Numbered from the stretch's first letter, positions 45,501 through 53,995 are shown. The stretch: DNA of 64,000 bases from Chryseobacterium camelliae (GCF_030818575.1 NZ_JAUTAL010000001.1:2356001-2420000); one strand, 5' to 3'. Translations and numbers: made by a program. Notes: generated by a model from the letters alone, not told the origin.

Positions 45501-46584
45501 AATTATACTCCGTTATCTTATTGGCAAACTGATAGCTAGTTTCATTATTGACATATTCTACAGCATATCTTTTAAATAGATTGTCATTAGTTTTTACAAT
45601 AATCTCTTTTAGCTGTTTATTCTGTGTAAATTTAATTCCATTTAAATAATTGATTTCATTTAAAGTTCTTTCATTAAAATAACTAAATTCAATTTTATTA
45701 AAATGTGGCTTGCCTGTTATTTCATTTCCTCCCCATTCTATATCTGAAACAACAGCAACATTAGTAGAGGCAGCCTGAGAATAATGATACGAAATATAAT
45801 TTCCTTGTGCATCTTTCCACTTGACAATATTATATTCTAAAGGTGTTCTTGCAGTACTATTTCCAGAAGCTATTGCTCCATACCATGACTGCGAGCCATC
45901 TTCAAAAGTCACTTCCCAGTATTCAGGTCCTTGCCACAATTGTCCCGTAACAGTTCCAATGGATTTAATTTTTATATTGGAATATTTCTCAGTTACATAC
46001 TCAGCACCATCTTTTCCATACTCACCTGACTTTAAAATCAATCGCTGACCATTAAAACTATAATAATCCGAATAATCAAGCTGTATCCCTCTTATTTCAC
46101 CATCCTTTTCAATATTTTTACCAATTCTGGTAATTGTAGTGGTTCCGGATAGATTCCAGCCGTATCCGGCAATCCCGTTTCCTGAACCGCTGGTGTAAAC
46201 AAGGTTAACCTGAGGTGCTACACTTTTCACCCCTGGTGGCAAAGCAATTGGCAAAGTAAATTGTAATTGTCCTCCTCCATTGACTTCTATATTCCCTTTT
46301 GTATCATGGAAACTCTGTCCATCAGGAGCTGTCGTCCCGGAAGGATTGTTGGCTCCTGCGTTTGAATCCACAGGTCCACCGCCGGGATTCTCCGTAGCAG
46401 GACCAATTTTGGCTATGAAAGGATTCGACACATCTCCTGATGCCCGAAATCCCTGGGCTAATACCACTATCTGAGGATCCTGGACCGTCCGGGTAGTGCT
46501 TTCTGCCTGGTACAGGATGGTCTGGGAAAAGGCCAGGACTGAACACAACGACAGTATAAATGATGAAAATAATCTCATTTTCAT
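39514..46584 (-). CDS. Giant SpvB/RHS-repeat polymorphic toxin-like protein
   Basis: 2356 residues. Signal peptide 1-20 (ILSLCSVLAFSQ). SpvB-like N-domain from about 95 (GGGQLQFTLPIALPPG, QVNLVYTSGSGNGIAGYGWN). FG-GAP/VCBS repeats (YGDFDMDGITDYLE, ADLNGDGIQDIIQI, GDFNGDNKVDVLVP). RHS/YD repeats from about 1200 to 1950 (YDGFGNVTKK, YDAWGKLLTSK and others). RHS core close to 1990-2009 (GRLYDPLLRRFLNADENI, then NNPLMFNDPSGE). A Gly/Ala-rich hydrophobic region follows (2010-2178), then a 178-residue tip of unknown family. The TcB/TcC-like cocoon is expected to hold the tip. Likely secreted. Confidence 0.9.
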   Translation of the reverse strand: MKMRLFSSFILSLCSVLAFSQTILYQAESTTRTVQDPQIVVLAQGFRASGDVSNPFIAKIGPATENPGGGPVDSNAGANNPSGTTAPDGQSFHDTKGNIEVNGGGQLQFTLPIALPPGVKSVAPQVNLVYTSGSGNGIAGYGWNLSGTTTITRIGKNIEKDGEIRGIQLDYSDYYSFNGQRLILKSGEYGKDGAEYVTEKYSNIKIKSIGTVTGQLWQGPEYWEVTFEDGSQSWYGAIASGNSTARTPLEYNIVKWKDAQGNYISYHYSQAASTNVAVVSDIEWGGNEITGKPHFNKIEFSYFNERTLNEINYLNGIKFTQNKQLKEIIVKTNDNLFKRYAVEYVNNETSYQFANKITEYNSNDQAANPITIEYEPYQSGNEETTKENSIATNNTKKYGDFDMDGITDYLEYIPNPGTSPSGPVGVINFKNSVYKDVPVTPLQYELNRFTAGEFAKATAITFTKDGYVKNKVGIVIPHKVETSDSDKPNFELLIYTVDTSESKFKLEYSKVIPYSIYNPGGTLSGGSECTALVPLNVTYLDSYDYDGDGISELMIGFNRKNRCTSAPQSNKSYNSSTSDTTEFSESQPATLKPEINSSNTEFGDDIASGTETGGNETNIAPPDGSTVDIFTYYSSFLVDIDENTDINNSIYKYEEGINVNNSSDTNKNNRFADLNGDGIQDIIQIKSDGTITDVYNYRKQSAGSYLKISIGNFSGQKFEGISSGALFGDFNGDNKVDVLVPQANKSYNWNVYISDGRKFNQSSINNFIYYSSGGEVLMESSHNNLESGGGCSFSESRYFQYNVADLDADGKSDVIVSYVFINNHEWSSHHDQEKTVLRTFVYSVNKTTTDNSASFAKKFVSSAGGDYNVSLLDSPIQTNGDLQFYRVRDWRREYAEKVIPFGTLSLNRTNQQIISIGRPDDCSGVVGCAYNYVTQYGYAYTPALARIRSIKQNEIVTQVSYQDLDPKVDSNFYRPVKKELFPYFELEQIPLSVAVSQLRQEGKKQDFRYRGFINHFTGKGMIGFRQAARSSWYADGFENTKIWSGTEMDPLQEGLPIKEWSIRTNNENQIFPTDISENNTQLLSFKSTLYDNYKLLNGQVITGTIADSDKPKIVIATVVKSTKTKDFLTGVFTTGSISYGDYYLPAQSITNINNGFAIATSNFTYTHNLAGIGPDYFVGRQESKTETVQAYGDTKSEKEEYIYENNLLKTLKTWNRDNSGYLQETYNYDGFGNVTKKVISNSIDSQTQTTTTEYDAKGRFVIKKTDNLGLEINITYNDWGQILTQTDPLANTLTNTYDAWGKLLTSKTNVAGTTTYQYDRDNNSNVIIIQNDPNGNISKKYANKLGQDYKSSTKAFGQGQFISKEIQYDILGRKLKESEPYFEGQNASQWNIISYDDSVFPAKVTATAFTGKQIETSVSGLTTTVKELNGYGRTTSKTADALGNVISSSDKGGTIQFAYNAAGDQIEAKYAENTVVTKYDSWGRKSEFNDPSNGLYKYEYDGFGQPKKIISPKGNKEYTYNNFGQLISQKEQSTTDGGQATDKIISYTYDNKGRVISKSGTSKGKAYSSSLSYDPQGRLLSSSESSNGKYFIEKGITYDDKGRIISYEKQLYSSGTLTKVQIENVYSAWNGELYQIKDKNSGKALWELEETNTKGQVLKAKLGAADINNTYDSNGFLTNVNHSSVVKPSILQLSYSFDAIKNELKSRVTGGDFNITELFDYDDNNRLVNWTNPVTGIKPSSNRNVYDVKGRIMENDQVGTMKYENSAKIYQPTGMTLNVAGEQNYNNDLIQSIVYNENNDPVFIDGMKGDVAFQYGLTSMRQMVTYGGSFSTDGEGKFTKYYSEDGSYEVVRDNTTGQEKHIIYIGGTPYESNIVYLKNFTESSGFYKFLHKDYIGSILAISDEAGNKLEQRHFDAWGNFTHLQIGNGAIVTDKNIIDQSSLIIDRGYTSHEHFAEVGIIHMNGRLYDPLLRRFLNADENIQEPYNTQNYNKYGYVMNNPLMFNDPSGEFIVESALLSAVIIGAMVASFSYTIMVSITGQNWDLGGFLKSTLFGAASAAVTYGIGSVFVNSAGTATQIATELGKLGTIFVQGTAHALAQGILSLVQGQGFGSAFVSGFLGSIGASAFTAVAGKFANSAVGTIASGAVLGGVGSELTGGNFWQGALIGGVVAGFNHVMHTIDFYSPKEVLTQHWDARYSKDDKRWVLNKVAEGYQTINESGAADGYQVVNIYGSGGKVVGSIKGNDALYRFNVATKGNYTNVYNMKIQAMSTVTLGQGIKYSGTAVGFVSKQLLLPTRGGSAPGVFIGEGMWWTGFGIESWGNYQLGNYNKIWKGILMKGAIKGGPKAWKEIQKQLK

Positions 46585-46618
46585 TGTTGTTATTATTTAA
46601 TTTCGTTAAAAGTTTTTC

Positions 46619-47101
46619 TTATCGCTTAGTGATATTTCTGCTGAAAACCCTTCCATCTTTCAAGGTGAAATGAAGGACATAGATTCCCCAGTCGTAACCG
46701 GTCATATTGATTTTCAGTTTCCTGTTCAGATCCGGAAGGTTCTGCTGCTGGAATTTCCAGTGTACGGTGCTGTGCTGATAGAGGGAAACTGATTCTATCA
46801 GCCCATCTACTTCTTCCGTCCAGTCTATGGTTAAAACGTCATTGACCGGAACCGGATACAGCCTGATCTGCTTCCAGAATGATTTCTCATCAATGACCGG
46901 ATCCTGTTTTACTGCAGCTATAGTGGTTTTCTGTGTCTTTGACCGTTCAGCAAGCTGAACATCCTGGGCTTTTTTTGCTGCGGCATTGGTTCCGCGGTAG
47001 CGCTGGTTTCCTGCTTCATCGTATTTAAAATAGACTTCAGTCTGGGAAAAACCTAAGAATCCGATCAATAAAGAGGAAATAGATAATATTTTTCTTTTCA
47101 T
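46619..47101 (-). CDS. Secreted protein with RHS-like start and T9SS-type C-terminal domain
   Basis: 160 residues. Signal peptide 1-19 (IGFLGFSQ). Residues 22-40 read VYFKYDEAGNQRYRGTNA, like one RHS/YD repeat. Residues from about 80 on match a type A T9SS sorting domain (IRLYPVPVNDVLTIDW, then YDWGIYVLHFTLKDGRVFSR and the basic end). It lies between the tail-fibre-like gene and the RHS gene, gaps 4 and 34 bases. It could be a secretion or anchoring partner of the RHS protein; this is inference. Confidence 0.7.
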   Translation of the reverse strand: MKRKILSISSLLIGFLGFSQTEVYFKYDEAGNQRYRGTNAAAKKAQDVQLAERSKTQKTTIAAVKQDPVIDEKSFWKQIRLYPVPVNDVLTIDWTEEVDGLIESVSLYQHSTVHWKFQQQNLPDLNRKLKINMTGYDWGIYVLHFTLKDGRVFSRNITKR

Positions 47102-47105
47102 GGTA

Positions 47106-48098
47106 TTATTTTTTAGTTGAAATAAGTTCCTGGATTTGTCTTTTCAGTTCTTTAAGTTCTTCAGCATGCAGCTTCAGCATCTCATTATCCTGCTGAAGTT
47201 TCTTTATTTGCTTATTCTGTTCAATGGAATACAATGTCAGCTCTTCTATTTTTTCTAAAAGCTTAGCGTCCATTTTAGCCAGATTAATTCCATCTTTCTC
47301 TACTTCAGCTGCAGAGGGGATATTGGGTAAGTGACCCTTTTCAGCAATATGCTTTTCGATTTCTTCCAATGTATTAAGTTTGTAATGCTTATCGAATACA
47401 TAATCAGCCCAAACATCAGCTTTAACTTCAACTTCTTTAGCATAGACTTTCCCATCAATCCTGGCTGTTCCGTTATTCAGGAACTTTACCCAGGTACCCC
47501 GGGTTCCATCCTGTATACCGATGTAAGAACTACCGTCGTTATTGTTATTGGGCAATGCAAGAATTATAGTATGGGAGCCGGTATTATTCCTTAATACTGT
47601 ATCACCGATATTTCCCCCATAACATCCATTACAGAATGATTTAGCAATTTGAAATTTTCCATATGCATTCGCAAGTTCAATCATTGAATTATCCTGGCTA
47701 TAAACTCTTAACAAAGCAGGTGAAGTAGTATCTGTATCATTAAGACCAATTCTCACTTTTCCTTCATTAGATTCCATAACAAGTTTATTCCAGGTCCCCC
47801 AATAGTTGTCGGTTTGTAAGCCACTTCTGAAAAACACCCCTCCATCATTAAAATTTAGCTGATGATTTTTATTTCCGGAACTGTCTTGCCATGGTGAGAT
47901 AGTCAGCATCCCGGAATATGTCCCTGAACCCGGCACACCTATCACACTCCTGTCTTTAAATTCCGCTCTTAATTCGCGGCTGTATGCCGAAGGCAGATCA
48001 TTTGTATTTCTTGAATCATGCACAAAGACCCTGTCTGCTTGTTGAGCCATTGTAAATATGGAAGTTAATAGACTCAAAGCCAATAATTGTTTTTTCAT
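47106..48098 (-). CDS. Tail-fibre-like secreted protein with C-terminal chaperone-like coiled coil
   Basis: 330 residues. Signal peptide 1-18 (TSIFTMAQ). The central part is a low-complexity beta-rich region (SYIGIQDGTRGTWVKFLNN) like phage tail-fibre or adhesin shafts. Residues about 235-300 match the Bacteroidota tail-fibre/S74-like end (VWADYVFDKHYKLNTLEEIE, HIAEKGHLPNIPSAAEVEKD), followed by a coiled coil (KQIKKLQQDNEMLKLHAEEL). It begins the RHS operon. Surface adhesin or binding role is likely. Confidence 0.75.
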   Translation of the reverse strand: MKKQLLALSLLTSIFTMAQQADRVFVHDSRNTNDLPSAYSRELRAEFKDRSVIGVPGSGTYSGMLTISPWQDSSGNKNHQLNFNDGGVFFRSGLQTDNYWGTWNKLVMESNEGKVRIGLNDTDTTSPALLRVYSQDNSMIELANAYGKFQIAKSFCNGCYGGNIGDTVLRNNTGSHTIILALPNNNNDGSSYIGIQDGTRGTWVKFLNNGTARIDGKVYAKEVEVKADVWADYVFDKHYKLNTLEEIEKHIAEKGHLPNIPSAAEVEKDGINLAKMDAKLLEKIEELTLYSIEQNKQIKKLQQDNEMLKLHAEELKELKRQIQELISTKK

Positions 48099-48316
48099 TT
48101 TATCGTGTACTTTATATAAATTATTACTATTTTATTAATCATAATAGAAATGATAAAAACTAGAAATTAATATTCCAATCCCTATGTATTCAACATTCAT
48201 TATATTCTACTCATGATTTTTACTTGTGCAAAATTAACATATTTTATGATCATATACAATATTTTAACAGTTTTGGAAGAGAAATTAAAATTACATTAAA
48301 GATGTTAAAAATAAAT

Positions 48317-48341
48317 AAACACCTCTGAATCAGAGGTGTTT
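48317..48341. terminator. Terminator after the HMG-CoA synthase gene
   Basis: AAACACCTCTGA-A-TCAGAGGTGTTT. On the minus strand it is followed by a T-rich tract. The rest of the 264-base spacer (48099-48362) holds the RHS operon promoter region, where no clear box was found. Confidence 0.75.
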
Positions 48342-48362
48342 ACATTTTTTCAGAAGTAAGTA

Positions 48363-49691
48363 TTAACGTTGATACCCATAATACCTCGCTCCCACCAACA
48401 CAGGATTATCATATTCCACAGACTGCAATCCAAAACCCTTATAATCCGGGTTCACCGACTGACCAAGCTGTTTTCTGTGAAGCTTTTCGTAGGTGTTAAA
48501 ATCTATGGCAGTACGCTGCTTTAAATGGTTAAATAGATCCCATTTTGAAACGGCATTTCTCCAGTTTTGTGAGACTGTTCCGGCAAATACCTTGGATTTT
48601 GATCCGCTTCCATACCCCAGAAAACCGATTTCCTGTCCGGCCAGCTCTTCATTTTCATCAAAGGAAGTCTGTAGTGCGGACAGAAGTGCCATAAAGATAG
48701 AGGCTGTATACATGTTTCCGATTTCGGAAGAGGCCCGCTGTGTTTTTTCTATTTTATCATTGATAAAGCGGGTATATTCTTCAGATTTTGCCACCGTTTT
48801 TTGCTCTTCAGGTGTGCTGTAAGGCAGGCCATTTTCCATGCTGTAAATTTCCGTGAAGACCCTTTTGCCATGGAAGGCATACGGAAGGTGAAAAATCAGG
48901 TACTTCCAGTTTTCATAAGGCTTTTCTTTGCCGGAAATCTTCTGGTAATGCCGGTAAGCCTCCCTGATCCGGTCCTGGTAGCACTGATTGGAATACTGAC
49001 CGTCAAAAACGGGTTCATCCGTAAAAATTTCTATTTTATCTGGGAATGTTTCAGGCGCATTGCTTAGGTTTTCTTTCAGGAACTGACGTCTCGGCTTGAA
49101 AAAATCAAATACACTTTCGGTTGCCACCCCCCACTGGTTATGGATCTCAATAAGATCAGGCTTTGAAGAAATCAGAAGAGCAACAGCTCCACCGCCCTGG
49201 GTATATTCTCCTGATGAAGCCAGTTCATATTTTGCGTAATCGCTGGCAATGACCACGGCCTTTTGGTCAGGATTAGCCCGTACAAAATCAAGAGAATTGT
49301 GCAAAGCATCCACAGCGCCGATGCAGGCAAATGTCATATCCACCACATCACAGTTTCTGAAACACCGTTCCCCGAATTGATCCTGTAACACCTGCTCTAC
49401 CATCTGGATGGCATAAGAAGCGGTTGGTTTTGCAGCATCAAGGGCACTTTCGGTTCCCAGGTAAATCCTTGTAATATCTTTCGGATTGATCTGCTCGTAC
49501 CTGATCAGTCTTAGTAGAGCTTCAGCGGCAAAGGTAGCGGCATCTTCATGAACGTCTGGCAAAGCCATTTTATGCAGTCCCAGACCCTTCTCCAGTTTAG
49601 CGGGCTCAATCCCTCTTTTTTCTGCCAGTTCTTTAATCTCAAGATAGAGTGACGGCACATAATAACTCGCCGCTTCAATTCCAAAAGTCAT
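48363..49691 (-). CDS. Hydroxymethylglutaryl-CoA synthase family protein
   Basis: A 442-residue thiolase-fold enzyme that condenses acetyl-CoA and acetoacetyl-CoA to HMG-CoA. The catalytic Cys is in DMTFACIGAVDALHN, the His in IFHLPYAFHGKR, and the late loop is GFLGYGSGSKSKVFAG. AKPTASYAIQMVEQVL is another conserved block. It supports the mevalonate route to isoprenoids, usual in Flavobacteriia. It stands alone with its own terminator. Confidence 0.9.
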   Translation of the reverse strand: MTFGIEAASYYVPSLYLEIKELAEKRGIEPAKLEKGLGLHKMALPDVHEDAATFAAEALLRLIRYEQINPKDITRIYLGTESALDAAKPTASYAIQMVEQVLQDQFGERCFRNCDVVDMTFACIGAVDALHNSLDFVRANPDQKAVVIASDYAKYELASSGEYTQGGGAVALLISSKPDLIEIHNQWGVATESVFDFFKPRRQFLKENLSNAPETFPDKIEIFTDEPVFDGQYSNQCYQDRIREAYRHYQKISGKEKPYENWKYLIFHLPYAFHGKRVFTEIYSMENGLPYSTPEEQKTVAKSEEYTRFINDKIEKTQRASSEIGNMYTASIFMALLSALQTSFDENEELAGQEIGFLGYGSGSKSKVFAGTVSQNWRNAVSKWDLFNHLKQRTAIDFNTYEKLHRKQLGQSVNPDYKGFGLQSVEYDNPVLVGARYYGYQR

Positions 49692-49885
49692 ATTTTCACA
49701 AATTTTATACGAATTTAAAAAATGTAAATGTTTAACCCGTTATGATATTTAACAGATTGAAAAAAATTGAAGGTTAATTTAAAACATCACCCTTACCTAC
49801 GTACACGATGTTAATGAATTTCTTCAAGCAATATTGATTGACACCGGTCTTTAGTAATATGATGTTACGGATTGTTATGGCCAAA

Positions 49886-49912
49886 AAAAAGCACTCCTTT
49901 TCAGAAGTGCTT
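49886..49912 (-). terminator. Terminator of the aminopeptidase operon
   Basis: Minus strand AAGCACT, ten-base loop, AGTGCTT, then T-run. It is 17 bases past the M1 aminopeptidase stop. Confidence 0.8.
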
Positions 49913-49928
49913 CAGATATTGTTTTCCG

Positions 49929-52442
49929 CTATTTAAAATCTGCAATAGCTTTATTGAGAAGATCAATCTGTTTATTGATGCTGGCCGCGTTCTGCGGATT
50001 CTGCTTCAGAAGTTCCATTTTTTTGTTCAGCCCGTCTTTCAGCATCTGGGAAATCATCATCTTTACCTGTGGGTTATCCCCCATCTGCCCTTTGGCCTGA
50101 CCGAGAATTCTGGTAATGCTTTCCGTTGCTTTGAGGTTATCGGAAGTCATGATCCAGTTATAGCCTTCTTCCGCCACTTTACCCAGTTCAGGATTCTGAA
50201 ATTTGATGAACGGATAAAATGCAGCATACTGTGCAATGTTCGGCATCTGAGCGGTCACTTTGTTTTTAACGATAACCGGAAGCAGGGCTTCCACCATGCT
50301 GTCCGGAGCCCCTTCCAGATCAATTTTGTCTGCGAGTGAACCCGCTCTTGGGGGGTCTATACCGATAATGGCGGCAACTGAACTTCCTTTCACAGCATTG
50401 GAAACGGCATTTACTCCTTTTTCAAAAACAGGGAGGTACTTTTTATCCTTGGTTTTTGCCAGTGCTGCAATGGCGGCTGCCTGTACCAGTGTCTTGGGAT
50501 CGTTCGTGGCTAATTTTTCAACCTCTGCGCCCATTGCTTTCATTTGTTCTGCATTGGAAAGGTCCATCAGCTGAAGTGCCTTGATCCTGGTCCTGAAGAA
50601 CGGATCTTTAAGGGCGGCCGCAAGCAATTTCGTTGCTGCCGGATTTTTGCCTACCTGATCTTTGATTCCATTCAACGCATTGTACCGGCTTTTGAATTCT
50701 TTAGATCCCTGGAACTGCATCAGATACTGTTCCGGCGTTTTAGTATCGGTAATATCAGCCAGCAATACACCGTCTGCATTGATGTTGACCAGGTCAGGAT
50801 TTTTCGAAACATCAAAATTAAAGGTATTTTTGGCCTGTGCATTAGCCCAGACATTATATCTTTTCGGCTTCCCGTTATCATAGACATCAATCGCAAGCGG
50901 GAATTGGAAGGGCTCATCCTGAGTCTGCTCGATGGTTACCGCCACCTGTTTTTTAACCGGTTCAAAAGTATAGGAATATTTGATCTTCGGATTTCCGCTT
51001 CCGAAATACCACTGATTAAAGAACCAGTTCAGATCTTTACCGGAAACTTTCTCAAAAGAAAGCCTCAGCTGATGGGCTTCCGCATTCTGGTATTCGTTGG
51101 TCTTAAGGTAGTCCTGCATACCGGCAAAGAAGGCATCATCTCCAAGATAGTTTCTCAGCATATGAAGGATTCCGCCGCCTTTCTGGTAGGTTACGAGATC
51201 AAAAACATCCTCACGGGAATCATAATTGAACCTCACCAGATCTTTCTTGAAATCACCGGGATTGTGAATGTACATATTGACATCTGTCATCTGGTGGTAA
51301 TCTGCCTGGTCTTTTCCGTATTTGTATTCATTCCAGAGGTATTCGGAATAGTTGGCAAAAGATTCATTTACGGTAAGATTGCTCCAGCTTTCTGCCGTTA
51401 CCAGGTCCCCGAACCAATGGTGAAATAATTCGTGGGCAATGGTATCCTCCCAAGCATTCTCATCGATAAGCTGCCCGGGTTTTTGCAGAACTCCGCTTCC
51501 GTGAAGGGTTGCCGTGGTATTTTCCATAGCACCGCTCACATAGTCCCTTCCTGAGATCTGGGCATATTTAGCCCACGGATAATCATAACCCATCTTTTTG
51601 GAAAAGAATTCGATCATTTTCGGGGTATTGCCATAAATCTGTTTTGCATATGGCTCATATTCTTTCTCGATATAATAATCGACCGGAATATTTCTCCATT
51701 TGTCTTTTACAATTGCATACTCGCCTACGCCCATGAAAAACAGGTAGGTTGAATGCCTCTTATCCATCACCCAGTGATCGGTCCGCAACCCGTCTGATTC
51801 TTTTTTGGAATCCTTTAAAATCCCGTTGGAAAGTGTTACGTATTTGTCAGGTACCGTCATATAGATTTCCTGAGTGGTTTTCTGGTTGGGCTTATCGATG
51901 GTTGGGAACCAGGCAGATGAAGATTCGGTTTCACCCTGCGTCCAGATCTGGGTAGGCTTGTCCGCCTCTTTGCCCTGTGCATTGATGAAATATAGTCCTT
52001 TTGCATCGTTGATAGCAGCGCTTCCCTGCTGTTTTACCTCATTAGGGCGGGCTGTATATTTGATGTATACGGTATAATCCTGATTTTTCTGATAGGTTTT
52101 ATCCAGCATGATCTTTAATAGATCATCCTTATACTCATATTTGAGAGGAGATTTTTTTCCGTTGTTGTCCAGAGCCACTTCATGGATAAGCATTCCTTTC
52201 GCATCCAATGTGAGCTCATTGGTCGGATAAAAGAAAGGCGAAGCAGTCAGCCATTCTTCCCCGTTCATCTGTTCCTTCTGATAATCGAAATTTACTTTAA
52301 GTTTGGTATGTTTAAGTTCCGTAACCTTGGTATGGGTAGCCCGGTATACTTTTTCCCTCCCGGAAGTTTCGGTTTGTGCGTAAAGCTGTGCAGAAAAGAA
52401 AAGTCCGCCCAGTACAGCAATGGATAAAATCGCTTTTTTCAT
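49929..52442 (-). CDS. M1-family metalloaminopeptidase (PepN-like, exported)
   Basis: An 837-residue zinc peptidase with a signal peptide (ending FSAQLYAQ). The M1 hallmarks are the exopeptidase motif GAMENTTATLHG, the zinc motif HELFHHWFGDLV (HExxH) with the downstream Glu in NESFANYSEYLW, and the catalytic Tyr in YQKGGGILHMLRNYLG. The C-terminal region is helical and HEAT-like (about residues 575-830). It removes N-terminal residues of peptides in the periplasm. It is last in a tight operon with a 75-residue protein and a serine hydrolase. Confidence 0.93.
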   Translation of the reverse strand: MKKAILSIAVLGGLFFSAQLYAQTETSGREKVYRATHTKVTELKHTKLKVNFDYQKEQMNGEEWLTASPFFYPTNELTLDAKGMLIHEVALDNNGKKSPLKYEYKDDLLKIMLDKTYQKNQDYTVYIKYTARPNEVKQQGSAAINDAKGLYFINAQGKEADKPTQIWTQGETESSSAWFPTIDKPNQKTTQEIYMTVPDKYVTLSNGILKDSKKESDGLRTDHWVMDKRHSTYLFFMGVGEYAIVKDKWRNIPVDYYIEKEYEPYAKQIYGNTPKMIEFFSKKMGYDYPWAKYAQISGRDYVSGAMENTTATLHGSGVLQKPGQLIDENAWEDTIAHELFHHWFGDLVTAESWSNLTVNESFANYSEYLWNEYKYGKDQADYHQMTDVNMYIHNPGDFKKDLVRFNYDSREDVFDLVTYQKGGGILHMLRNYLGDDAFFAGMQDYLKTNEYQNAEAHQLRLSFEKVSGKDLNWFFNQWYFGSGNPKIKYSYTFEPVKKQVAVTIEQTQDEPFQFPLAIDVYDNGKPKRYNVWANAQAKNTFNFDVSKNPDLVNINADGVLLADITDTKTPEQYLMQFQGSKEFKSRYNALNGIKDQVGKNPAATKLLAAALKDPFFRTRIKALQLMDLSNAEQMKAMGAEVEKLATNDPKTLVQAAAIAALAKTKDKKYLPVFEKGVNAVSNAVKGSSVAAIIGIDPPRAGSLADKIDLEGAPDSMVEALLPVIVKNKVTAQMPNIAQYAAFYPFIKFQNPELGKVAEEGYNWIMTSDNLKATESITRILGQAKGQMGDNPQVKMMISQMLKDGLNKKMELLKQNPQNAASINKQIDLLNKAIADFK

Positions 52443-52445
52443 TTA

Positions 52446-52673
52446 TTATTTAGCATTATTTTTAGTTAGAATATCGAAAATATCATTCACCAGTGTTTCG
52501 TAATCGCCTTTTTTCAGCTGTTCCTTGGTCTTGGCAAAAGCTTTTTTCAGTTCGCTTTCCGGATTTTCATCATCGATGATCTCCGCTGAACTTACACCTT
52601 TCAATTGTAAAATGGCATTTTTCAAAGCTTCATGGTCAGCTGTATTCTCGGTATTGATTTTTAAATATTTCAT
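52446..52673 (-). CDS. 75-residue protein of unknown function
   Basis: An alpha/beta protein starting MKYLKINTENTADHEALKNAILQLKG with a helical, lysine-rich C-terminus (AFAKTKEQLKKGDYETLVND). No signal peptide. The N-terminal strand-helix layout is like small DUF2683-type or antitoxin-like proteins. It lies 2 bases after the serine hydrolase and 3 bases before the aminopeptidase, so it is translated in that operon. Note the run quoted is from residue 1; family unassigned. Confidence 0.65.
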   Translation of the reverse strand: MKYLKINTENTADHEALKNAILQLKGVSSAEIIDDENPESELKKAFAKTKEQLKKGDYETLVNDIFDILTKNNAK

Positions 52674-52675
52674 AT

Positions 52676-53995
52676 TTATTCTTTCGTAAAAGTGGTTTTA
52701 GCTCCTCTCTGAATAATATCAAACTGCTTCTTTTCAGGATGGAAGTTGATGACGATGCCTGCCATGTCATATTTAAAACTGGTTTCGGAAATAGCATCCA
52801 AAGGAAATGCACTCTGCCCGGTTGCCTGGGCCATCAGGACCTTGTTCTGAATAAAAATATTGATCTTCAGGGGAACACCGGGGCTTGCATAATTCCCGGT
52901 GAGTTTCTTCAGTTCAGCTTCCGGGACCTGTATGACGGCAAAACTTGGTATTTTAAAATCCTTTCCTGTAGCAGCAGCCATCATATTATCAAAAATGTCA
53001 TCCGGATCTATACTGGACTGGTTCACAATATAACTGGCAGCAACCTTAAGATCCGGGAAATAATATACGGCCGAACGGAAGCCATCAATCCCGCCATTAT
53101 GGCCAAATCCGGAACTTTTATCATAGGTCAGTTTGATCAGACCATAGCCATAGCCATCTTTAAAACTTTTCATTTTATCCAGGCTTGCCTTTTTAATCAG
53201 TTTTCCCTTTTCAAGCCCTATGATAAACTCCAGCAGCTCAACAGGTGTAGACACCATGTTTCCGGCTCCTCCCGGAATACTCATATCCGTTTCCGGCATT
53301 TTCCTGTATCTTCCTTCTATATATTCGTAAGATTCAGCCTGATTTTTTGAAGGATCAATTGCACCTCCTACTTTCGTTAACGTTAGTTTCAGCGGCCGGG
53401 CAATTTTGGTACTGACCAGTTCTGCATACGATGTTTTGTATATTTTCTCGAGGATTATCCCTAAAAGGATATAGTTTGAATTGCTGTATTCAAATTTTGC
53501 ACCCGGCTCAAAATCGCTGTTGTATTTTTTTATAATACCAATAAGGTCAGCTTCTGTGTGAGGCTTGGTATAATACTGCATATATTCAGGTTCGTCCGTC
53601 AGGTTGTGGATACCGGATCTATGCTGCAGCATATGTTCAATGGTAATCTTTTGTGCATTGGGAATTTCCGGATAAAACCCGGACAGTTTATCGTCTAAAG
53701 AAATTTTCTTTTCCTCCACAGCTTTCATAACCAGTACAGCGGTAAAGATTTTGCTGATAGACCCGATCCTGTACTGTGTATTCATGTTAGCATTCTGCTG
53801 GTGTTCTACATCAGAGAGGCCTACCACTTTTACAAATTTTGCCTGATTTTTATCTACAAAAGCAAAACTTCCCATCACTTTATGGTGCAGACATAAAGAA
53901 TCCAGATAGTTGCTTAGTTTTTCCTTTACTGTATTTTGGGAAAATGCAATACCGGAAAGGCCTATAGCGGAAATAAGAAGTAACTTTTTAAACAT
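52676..53995 (-). CDS. Serine hydrolase of the beta-lactamase class C family
   Basis: About 439 residues from ATG 53995 (MFKKLLLISAIGLSGIAFSQ, a signal peptide). A longer start at 54031 would mask the signal peptide. Penicillin-binding-protein motifs: SISK (Ser-x-x-Lys), YSNSNY (Tyr-x-Asn) and HNGG (replacing Lys-Thr-Gly). It is more likely a DD-peptidase or esterase than an antibiotic-resistance enzyme; a C-terminal domain (about 330-439) resembles those of Lmo2812/EstB-like hydrolases. First gene of the aminopeptidase operon. Confidence 0.87.
   Translation of the reverse strand: MFKKLLLISAIGLSGIAFSQNTVKEKLSNYLDSLCLHHKVMGSFAFVDKNQAKFVKVVGLSDVEHQQNANMNTQYRIGSISKIFTAVLVMKAVEEKKISLDDKLSGFYPEIPNAQKITIEHMLQHRSGIHNLTDEPEYMQYYTKPHTEADLIGIIKKYNSDFEPGAKFEYSNSNYILLGIILEKIYKTSYAELVSTKIARPLKLTLTKVGGAIDPSKNQAESYEYIEGRYRKMPETDMSIPGGAGNMVSTPVELLEFIIGLEKGKLIKKASLDKMKSFKDGYGYGLIKLTYDKSSGFGHNGGIDGFRSAVYYFPDLKVAASYIVNQSSIDPDDIFDNMMAAATGKDFKIPSFAVIQVPEAELKKLTGNYASPGVPLKINIFIQNKVLMAQATGQSAFPLDAISETSFKYDMAGIVINFHPEKKQFDIIQRGAKTTFTKE

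Noticed and set aside
39514..46584. Known toxin domain (nuclease, deaminase, ADP-ribosyltransferase) in the RHS tip
   Set aside because: No catalytic motif of these families could be recognised in residues 2179-2356.
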